Of a stretch of DNA of 34,746 nt, positions 29,825-34,746 are shown piece after piece. The DNA is from AA29 sp041481445 (GTDB lineage Bacteria; Acidobacteriota; Vicinamibacteria; Fen-336). Every line of letters begins with the position of its first letter. Positions within the stretch are counted from its first letter, which is position 1. The stretch is from the NCBI GenBank assembly GCA_041481445.1, contig JBGPBV010000066.1, forward strand, positions 1 through 34,746. Reading direction: 5' to 3'. The notes below the pieces were generated by a model, which saw only the letters and a program-made list of their open reading frames with translations, was not told the DNA's origin and did no database searches. The position numbers were made by a program, and so were the translations under genes.

Positions 29825-30961
29825 CTATGCAGGCGGGCGGGCGGAGCCGGGGCCCGCCGCCCCCGTCCGCTCCAGGACGAAGCGGTCCAGCCCCCGCAGC
29901 AGCTCCTCGCGGTTCGAGTAGGGCCCGGGCCGGTAGCCTCGCGAGGAGATCCCCTCCTGGGCCAGCTCCGAGAGCTCCCAGTCCTGGCGGTTGGTCAGGT
30001 CCCAGAACTCGATCGCGCTCTTCGCGTCGAAATCGGGGCGCGCGATCTCGGTGGGATGGAAGTGCCATTCGCAGAGGACGTCGGTGCGGTCCACTCCCCG
30101 CGGCCAGATGGTGTAGGTCAGCATGTAATCGGGGTGCAGGTTGAGCAGCAGGTTCGGCAGGATGGCGTAGTAGTAGACGTGGCGCTGTTCGGCCGGCCCC
30201 AGCCCGGGCAGGCAGGCGTGGGTGGTTTGTCCGTCCATCGAGAGCGTCTGGATGCCTTCGCGAAGGTCCATCCGTCCGCCGAGGTAGGTCGGCTGCGGCG
30301 GCTCGTTGTCCCCGCTCATGTAGTGCGACTGCCGCTGCAGCAGCGGGTGCACGATCGGGCAGTGCAGGCACTCCGAGTAGTTCTGGATGACGAGCTTCCA
30401 GTTCGCCCGGAGCTCGTGCCGCCGCCGCTCGACCCGGCGCAGGTCCGCCATGCCCCAGGGGGCGAACTTCGCGGGGAGTCCGGCCAGGTGCTCCGTGAAC
30501 GGCCCCGGCCGCTCGGACAGGTTGATGAAGACGTGCCCGTCCCAGACCGCGGTGGCCACCGCCTGCAGCGGGTAGTCCGCCTCCGAGAACCCCGCGACCT
30601 TTTCCATGTGGGGGGCGCTCCGCAGCCGGCCGTCGAGGCCGTAGGTCCAGGCGTGATACGGACACTGGATGCGGCCGGGAAGCTGCCCTTCCTCGGAATT
30701 GCACAGCCGCGTGCCGCGGTGACGGCACACGTTGTAGAAGGCCGAGACCTCTCCCCTCTCACCGGCGAGGACCACGACGCTCGCGTTGCCGACTTGCCGC
30801 AGGAAGTACCGTCCGGGCGCGGCCAGCTGCTCGGTCCGCCCCGCGCACAGCCACATGTCGAAGTGGATCCGCTCCATCTCGAGCCGGAAGTGATCGGGGT
30901 CGGTATAGAAGCGCGCGGGGAGCGTGGTCACGCCGGGGGGCATCTCCGGCCGCGTGTTCAC
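29825..30961 (-). CDS. aromatic ring-hydroxylating (Rieske) oxygenase alpha subunit
   Basis: A protein of about 378 aa. The Rieske [2Fe-2S] ligands are C-x-H in 'NVCRHRGTRLC' and C-x2-H in 'IQCPYHAWTYG'. The mononuclear iron site is 'NYSECLHCPIVHP' (two His) with the Asp in 'NRQDWEL'. The bridging Asp is replaced by E in 'YSECLHC', as in many single-component members. No beta subunit, ferredoxin or reductase gene is adjacent, so electrons must come from elsewhere. The family oxidises aromatic rings, or O-/N-methyl groups in choline/betaine-type relatives. The GTG at 30961 (GAGCGGA 8 nt upstream) is my start; ATG 30943 is the alternative. The open frame extends to 31141, but that part is unlike the family. 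Confidence 0.88.
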   Translation of the reverse strand: MNTRPEMPPGVTTLPARFYTDPDHFRLEMERIHFDMWLCAGRTEQLAAPGRYFLRQVGNASVVVLAGERGEVSAFYNVCRHRGTRLCNSEEGQLPGRIQCPYHAWTYGLDGRLRSAPHMEKVAGFSEADYPLQAVATAVWDGHVFINLSERPGPFTEHLAGLPAKFAPWGMADLRRVERRRHELRANWKLVIQNYSECLHCPIVHPLLQRQSHYMSGDNEPPQPTYLGGRMDLREGIQTLSMDGQTTHACLPGLGPAEQRHVYYYAILPNLLLNLHPDYMLTYTIWPRGVDRTDVLCEWHFHPTEIARPDFDAKSAIEFWDLTNRQDWELSELAQEGISSRGYRPGPYSNREELLRGLDRFVLERTGAAGPGSARPPA

Positions 30962-31085
30962 GTAGGGGGTTCCGCTCAGATCGGCCGGCCCCAGCGCGGC
31001 CAGCAGGACCTTGCCGCGCGCGTCCCCGGGTAGGGCCGCCCGGGTTTCACAGCGTGGAATGTCATTGCGGACCGTGAACCCCTCG

Positions 31086-31115
31086 ATCCTACGTCGCCCC
31101 GCCGCGGGTTGGCAA
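31086..31115 (-). promoter_or_regulatory. sigma70-like promoter for the Rieske operon
   Basis: On the minus strand TTGCCA (31115-31110), an 18-nt spacer, then TAGGAT (31091-31086). It would give a leader of about 120 nt before the GTG at 30961. It lies back-to-back with the promoter of the formiminotransferase gene, with 11 bp between the two -35 boxes. Confidence 0.4.
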
Positions 31116-31126
31116 CCGGGGGCGCC

Positions 31127-31155
31127 TTGACCACCCGTCACCCCCCGCTTAGCCT
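31127..31155 (+). promoter_or_regulatory. sigma70-like promoter for the formiminotransferase-cyclodeaminase gene
   Basis: TTGACC (31127-31132), a 17-nt spacer, then TAGCCT (31150-31155). The ATG at 31168 is 12 nt beyond the -10 box, so the leader would be about six nucleotides with no ribosome site. Confidence 0.45.
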
Positions 31156-31167
31156 TCTGGCGGCACC

Positions 31168-32784
31168 ATGAAGAGGCTCGTCGAGTGCGTTCCCAACTTC
31201 TCGGAGGGCCGCGACCGCCAGACGATCGACGCGATCGCGGAGGCGGTCCGGCGCACGCCCGGCTGCACCCTCCTCGACGTGGATCCCGGACGGTCCACGA
31301 ACCGCACGGTCTACACGTTCGTGGGCGATCCGGCGGCGGTGGTGGAGGGCGCGCTTTCCGCCGCCCGCGTGGCCCGCGCGCGCATCGACATGCGGACGCA
31401 CCGGGGCGAGCACGCGCGCCTGGGGGCCCTCGACGTGTGCCCGTTCGTCCCCGTGTCCGGCGTGACCATGGAGGACTGCGTGGCCTGCGCGCAGGAGTTC
31501 GGGCGCCGGGCGGCGGAGGAGCTGGCCGTGCCCGTGTACCTCTACGAGGCGGCGGCCCGGGAGGAGCACCGGCGGACCCTGCGCCAGATCCGCGCTGGCG
31601 AGTACGAGGGCCTCGCCGCCAAGATCGTCCGCCCGGAGTGGCAGCCCGACTTCGGGCCCGCCCAGCTCGTGCCCACGTGGGGAGCGACCGTGACCGGGGC
31701 CCGGAGCTTCCTCATCGCCTACAACGTGAACCTCCTGGCCACCAAGGAGCAGGCCCATCGCATCGCCCTCGACCTGCGCGACCAGGGCCGCGGCGCGCAC
31801 CAGCCGGGCCGCCTGCGCGCGGTCAAGGCCGTCGGCTGGTGGGTCGAGGAGTACCAGATGGCCCAGGTCTCGATGAACCTCGACGACTACACGGCCACGC
31901 CGCCCCACGTGGCCTTCGAGGAGGTCGTCAAGGAGGCCCGCGCGCGGAAGCTCGCCGTGGCCGGCTCCGAGATCGTGGGCCTCGTCCCCCTCCAGGCGCT
32001 GCTGATGGCGGCCGAGCACTACATCCGGGCGGAGGAGCTCTTCATCCTCGACGAGAGGCAGAAGATCCGCCTGGCCGTGGACCGGCTGGGCCTGGGCACC
32101 GTCGCGCCCTTCCAGCCGGAGAAGCGGGTCATCGAGTACCTGGTCAGGGACGAGGCGGACGCGCCGCTGGCCTCTTCGACCGTGAGCGGCTTCGTGGCCA
32201 AGGTCGGCGCCCGGACCCCCGCGCCGGGCGGGGGCTCGGTGTCCGCGCTCGTGGCCGCCCTCGGCGCCGCCCTGGGCACGATGGTGGGATGGATGACGTA
32301 CGGCAAGCGCAAGTTCGAGGACAAGGACGCCATCATGCGGCGCCTGATCCCCCCGCTGCACGGGGCGATGGAGGCCCTCGTCCCTCTCGTGGACGCCGAT
32401 ACGCGCGCGTTCGCGGGCTACATGGCGGCCATGGCCCTGCCCCAGGACACGCCCGAGCGGGCGGCGGCGCGGAGCGCGGCGATGCAGGCCACCCTGAAGA
32501 CGGCGGTCGAGGTCCCCCTGACCGTGCTGCGCACGGGCGACGGATGCTGGGACGCGATGGTGGAGATGGCGCGGCACGGCAATGCCGCCTCCCGGTCGGA
32601 CCTGGAGGTCGGCGCGCGGGCGCTCGAGACGGGGCTCTGGGGCGCCGCCCGCAACGTCGCGATCAACCTCCCGGAGATCGCCGACGAGGGCTTCCGCACC
32701 TCCGCGGCCGCGGAAGCGCAGGCGATCACCGAGCGGGCCCGACAGCGGCTCGGCGAGGTGCTGGCGATCCTCGCCACGCGCTGA
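31168..32784 (+). CDS. ftcD: bifunctional glutamate formimidoyltransferase / formimidoyltetrahydrofolate cyclodeaminase
   Basis: A 538-aa protein of nearly the size of mammalian FTCD (541 aa). The formiminotransferase half begins 'MKRLVECVPNFSEGRDRQTI' and has the catalytic H82 in 'RGEHARLGALDVCPF'. The cyclodeaminase half starts near residue 335, with 'GARTPAPGGGSVSALVAALG' as its signature, and runs to the C-terminus. The enzyme moves a formimino group from formiminoglutamate to tetrahydrofolate, then releases ammonia to form methenyl-THF, linking histidine breakdown to one-carbon folate. Both halves appear intact. No hut genes are in the window. The A in 'EHARLG' replaces the usual Pro. 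The promoter is very close to the ATG. Confidence 0.94.
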   Translation: MKRLVECVPNFSEGRDRQTIDAIAEAVRRTPGCTLLDVDPGRSTNRTVYTFVGDPAAVVEGALSAARVARARIDMRTHRGEHARLGALDVCPFVPVSGVTMEDCVACAQEFGRRAAEELAVPVYLYEAAAREEHRRTLRQIRAGEYEGLAAKIVRPEWQPDFGPAQLVPTWGATVTGARSFLIAYNVNLLATKEQAHRIALDLRDQGRGAHQPGRLRAVKAVGWWVEEYQMAQVSMNLDDYTATPPHVAFEEVVKEARARKLAVAGSEIVGLVPLQALLMAAEHYIRAEELFILDERQKIRLAVDRLGLGTVAPFQPEKRVIEYLVRDEADAPLASSTVSGFVAKVGARTPAPGGGSVSALVAALGAALGTMVGWMTYGKRKFEDKDAIMRRLIPPLHGAMEALVPLVDADTRAFAGYMAAMALPQDTPERAAARSAAMQATLKTAVEVPLTVLRTGDGCWDAMVEMARHGNAASRSDLEVGARALETGLWGAARNVAINLPEIADEGFRTSAAAEAQAITERARQRLGEVLAILATR

Positions 32785-32808
32785 CCAGGCCGCGCCCGAT
32801 GGCCCGAT

Positions 32809-32829
32809 CCCCGCGATTTGACAGCGGGG
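32809..32829 (+). terminator. weak hairpin downstream of ftcD
   Basis: CCCCGC (32809-32814) and GCGGGG (32824-32829) form a 6-bp stem around a 9-nt loop, 24 bp after the ftcD stop codon. There is no T-run. The remaining bases to 33003 show no recognisable gene; the only other feature is a TTGACA without a matching -10. Confidence 0.3.
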
Positions 32830-33013
32830 GGTGGCCTGGCCAAGACTCCCCGCCTCCCGTTCAGCCGTCTGTACAGGGTCCCTCCCCGGTTCAGCTCGTT
32901 CCGGCGGCGAGGCGAGGGTCGTGTGCGCCCCGTCGTGAGGCGGACCACGCCCAATGGACGGGAGAGTGCTGGTCCGGCGGCGCTCGGGCCGCCGGGAGCA
33001 GTGGAAGGGATGC

Positions 33014-34471
33014 ATGCTCCTCGAGCGGACGCAGTGGTGGAGTCGTTCTCTCCGTCTCCTCGGTATCCTGGTCGCAATCGCCGCCGGCACTACGTCTTGC
33101 GGCGGTGGCTCGCCCGCGGCTCCGGCCGCCCCCGCCGCGCCGGCGGCGCCCGTCCGCCGGCCCAACATCGTCTTCCTCCTCGCCGACGACCTCGACGTGC
33201 GGACCACGGCCATGATGCCCCGCCTGCCCGCGCTGATCTCCCAGCACGGGCTCACCTTCGAGCGCGCCTACGTCACGCAGTCGCTCTGCGCGCCGTCGCG
33301 GGCCTCGATCCTGACCGGCCAGTACCCGCACAACCACCGGGTGCTCGACAACACCGGGCCCGACGGCGGCTTCGGCGCCTTCCGCCGCGGCCAGGAGGCC
33401 TCCACGATCGCCACCTGGCTCCATGCCGCCGGCTACCGCACGGCCCTGGTCGGGAAGTACCTCAACGGCTACCCGACCTCCGCCCCGCCCGACTACGTGC
33501 CCCGCGGCTGGGACGAATGGCACGCCCAGCTCAGCGACTTCACCGCCGACCGCTACATCAACTACTGGCTCAACGAGAACGGCACCGTGAACGCGTTTGG
33601 CGTCAAGGAGGACGAGTACGAGACGGACGTGCTGTCCAAACGCGCCCTGACCTTCATCGAGCGGGCGGCCGCGGACAAGGTCCCGTTCTTCCTGTACCTG
33701 GCCCCCGACGCCCCCCACCTGCCCGCCATCCCGGCCCCTCGGCATTCGACGATGATGGGCGGCACGGTCGCGCCGCGCGTGCCGTCGTTCAACGAATTCG
33801 ACGTCGGCGACAAGCCCGCCTTCGTCCGCAACGCCGACCTCATCACCCCGACCGACGTCAAGAAGCTGGACCGCACGGAGACCTCGCGCCTGCGCACGAT
33901 GCTCTCGGTCGAGGACATGCTCTCGGACATCCTGACCGTGCTCGCCGCCAACGGGATCCTCGACGAGACCTACGTCTTCTTCATGTCCGACAACGGCCTG
34001 ATGCTCGGCGAGCATCGGCTGGTCACCCAGAAGAACGTCCAGTACGAGGAAGCGATCCGCGTGCCCCTGATCGCGATGGGCCCGGGCATCTCCGCCGCCA
34101 CCCACGACGAGGACCACTTCGTCCTCAACGTCGACGTCGCTCCCACCCTGGCCGAGCTGGCCGGGATCCCCGTCCCGGACTCCGTGGACGGCCGGTCGCT
34201 GGTGCGGCTGCTGCGGGGCGAGTCGGTGACGGACTGGCGGCCGGACGCGATGGCGGAGTCGATCTCCTATGCCGGGGGCCTGAGCGCCAGCCTGCGCACC
34301 CCGCAATACGCCTACACCGAGCTGGAGTCGAACGAGCGCGAGCTCTACGACATGCGCGTGGACCCGTACCAGATGGAGAGCCTGCACCGCCGCGCGGACC
34401 CCGCGCTCCTCAAGGGCCTGTCGGCCCGCCTGGCCCAGCTCACGGCCTGCCGGCGCGCGAGCTGTCGTTGA
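33014..34471 (+). CDS. sulfatase (alkaline phosphatase superfamily), predicted lipoprotein
   Basis: A 485-aa sulfatase. A lipobox 'GTTSC' with C29 follows a hydrophobic segment, so the protein should be lipid-anchored. An Ala/Pro-rich linker (33-46) precedes the domain. The calcium-binding 'FLLADDLD' (D58, D59) is present, and 'MSDNG' supplies a later metal ligand. The FGly signature is C92-A-P-S-R96 in 'SLCAPSRASILTGQYPHNH', where Cys is oxidised to formylglycine. Such enzymes release sulfate from sulfated glycans or small sulfate esters. No FGE or anSME maturase gene is visible. The ATG at 33014 has GAAGGGA just upstream and gives a proper lipoprotein signal; the earlier ATG at 32954 adds an unsuited basic segment. 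Confidence 0.92.
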   Translation: MLLERTQWWSRSLRLLGILVAIAAGTTSCGGGSPAAPAAPAAPAAPVRRPNIVFLLADDLDVRTTAMMPRLPALISQHGLTFERAYVTQSLCAPSRASILTGQYPHNHRVLDNTGPDGGFGAFRRGQEASTIATWLHAAGYRTALVGKYLNGYPTSAPPDYVPRGWDEWHAQLSDFTADRYINYWLNENGTVNAFGVKEDEYETDVLSKRALTFIERAAADKVPFFLYLAPDAPHLPAIPAPRHSTMMGGTVAPRVPSFNEFDVGDKPAFVRNADLITPTDVKKLDRTETSRLRTMLSVEDMLSDILTVLAANGILDETYVFFMSDNGLMLGEHRLVTQKNVQYEEAIRVPLIAMGPGISAATHDEDHFVLNVDVAPTLAELAGIPVPDSVDGRSLVRLLRGESVTDWRPDAMAESISYAGGLSASLRTPQYAYTELESNERELYDMRVDPYQMESLHRRADPALLKGLSARLAQLTACRRASCR

Positions 34472-34473
34472 TC

Positions 34474-34525
34474 TCAGGGGGGGAACGCTTCGCCTCACCA
34501 CGATGGGCTACGGCTCCCCCCCTGA
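34474..34525. repeat. long perfect inverted repeat, possible bidirectional terminator or palindromic element
   Basis: TCAGGGGGGGA (34474-34484) and TCCCCCCCTGA (34515-34525) are exact reverse complements, 11 bp each, around a 30-nt loop. They lie 3 bp after the sulfatase stop in the gap between two convergent genes. A terminator acting on both strands, or a dispersed palindromic repeat, is possible. Confidence 0.5.
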
Positions 34526-34540
34526 AACCCCCCGTCGCCC

Positions 34541-34566
34541 TCCGCCGCCTCCACCGCGGCGGCGGA
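34541..34566. repeat. second inverted repeat next to the first
   Basis: TCCGCCGCC (34541-34549) and GGCGGCGGA (34558-34566) form a 9-bp perfect stem with an 8-nt loop, 15 bp after the longer repeat. It ends 4 bp before the stop codon of the convergent partial gene. Confidence 0.45.
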
Positions 34567-34570
34567 GAGC

Positions 34571-34746
34571 TCACTTGGTCTCAGCGGGTGCCTTCCGTAA
34601 TTTCGCGGCGATCCAGAACGTGCGATGGGCGGCGGTCGTGAAGCTGCCCACCGCGATCACCGCCATCGTCCAGAGGACGAGCGTCCCCGGCGCCCATCCC
34701 CGGGCCGCCGCCAGCGGCCGGTCGACCATGCAGGCGGCGAAGGTGA
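34571..34746 (-). CDS. integral membrane protein, C-terminal fragment (cut by window end)
   Basis: The last 58 codons of a minus-strand gene that continues beyond the window. The stop is TGA (plus-strand 34571-34573). One membrane segment is visible ('GTLVLWTMAVIAVGSF'), then 'TTAAHRTFWIAAKLRK' and a short basic, charged tail ending 'APAETK'. A last helix followed by a positively charged cytosolic tail resembles the end of CDP-alcohol phosphatidyltransferases, but the fragment is too short for this to be more than a guess. Codon use and GC match the neighbours. Confidence 0.5.
   Translation of the reverse strand, partial: TFAACMVDRPLAAARGWAPGTLVLWTMAVIAVGSFTTAAHRTFWIAAKLRKAPAETK

Noticed and set aside
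27312..30728. One 1138-aa reading for the HEAT-DUF349 protein
   Set aside because: The part upstream of 29792 lies on the Rieske gene in a different frame and is Arg/Pro/Ala-rich. The HEAT region begins naturally at the ATG at 29792.
30962..31141. N-terminal extension of the Rieske oxygenase to 31141
   Set aside because: It is unlike family N-termini and runs across the predicted promoter, so a start at 30961 or 30943 is preferred.
13950..31167. A single new defence or biosynthetic system spanning the oxygenase and repair genes
   Set aside because: The genes lie in many short units on both strands, mostly housekeeping families with known roles; nothing in the sequence joins them into one machine.
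32818..32823. TTGACA as a -35 box for the sulfatase gene
   Set aside because: No acceptable -10 hexamer lies 16-18 nt downstream, and the motif sits in the loop of a small hairpin after ftcD.

Overview
This is a very GC-rich, tightly packed bacterial chromosome segment. It holds 30 protein-coding genes, two of them cut by the window edges. No RNA gene, CRISPR array, insertion sequence or phage gene was seen. The best lineage pointer is the Oar-type TonB-dependent transporter at 6890-10120, which has an N-terminal carboxypeptidase-regulatory-like domain and a 'DLPLNGRNF' plug signature. Such proteins are strongly expanded in Acidobacteriota. With the high GC, the exported amidase and the lipoprotein sulfatase, an Acidobacteriota member (perhaps Vicinamibacteria or a relative) is the most likely source. 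That is an inference from gene content, not a phylogeny.

Layout. 1-2226 (+): end of an alpha/beta hydrolase, then an exported protein with seven near-identical repeats. 2210-4363 (-): an M20 peptidase and a class A beta-lactamase-like protein, 9 bp apart. 4453-13145 (+): sodium:solute symporter, SDR oxidoreductase, Oar-type TonB transporter, P1-family N-terminal-nucleophile hydrolase, small RcnB/CigR-like exported protein, APC permease. 13130-13888 (-): bicupin, divergent from a (+) run of IPNS-type 2OG-Fe(II) oxygenase, exported hydrolase, mug and a DUF2086 oxygenase (13950-17526). 17559-20691 (-): murI, ogt and a Tat-exported amidase. 20805-22828 (+): M20 dipeptidase-like protein with tag overlapping it by ATGA. 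22839-24223: a divergent pair of dissimilar msrA genes, one exported and one cytoplasmic. 24233-25183 (-): ketopantoate reductase-like protein. 25242-26474 (+): roxA-type ribosomal oxygenase. 26362-30961 (-): Rieske oxygenase alpha subunit, HEAT-DUF349 protein and RluA-type pseudouridine synthase in one direction. 31168-34471 (+): full-length bifunctional formiminotransferase-cyclodeaminase and a lipoprotein sulfatase. 34571-34746 (-): end of a membrane protein.

Themes. Two functional groups recur. The first is acquisition and hydrolysis of peptides and amides: TonB transporter, P1 hydrolase, two M20 enzymes, amidase, SSS and APC carriers. The second is damage repair and oxidative modification: Mug, DUF2086, Ogt and Tag for DNA, two MsrA for protein, RoxA and RluA for the ribosome, plus IPNS-like and Rieske oxygenases. 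These are several transcription units, so one integrated system is a hypothesis only.

No gap exceeds 300 bases. The largest are 6668-6889 (a TTGACA promoter and the transporter leader), 32785-33013 (a weak hairpin, otherwise nothing recognised) and 30962-31167 (back-to-back promoters). Several genes have a -10-like hexamer only 5-7 nt before the start codon, which suggests leaderless mRNAs. No known or clearly novel defence, CRISPR or mobile system is visible.
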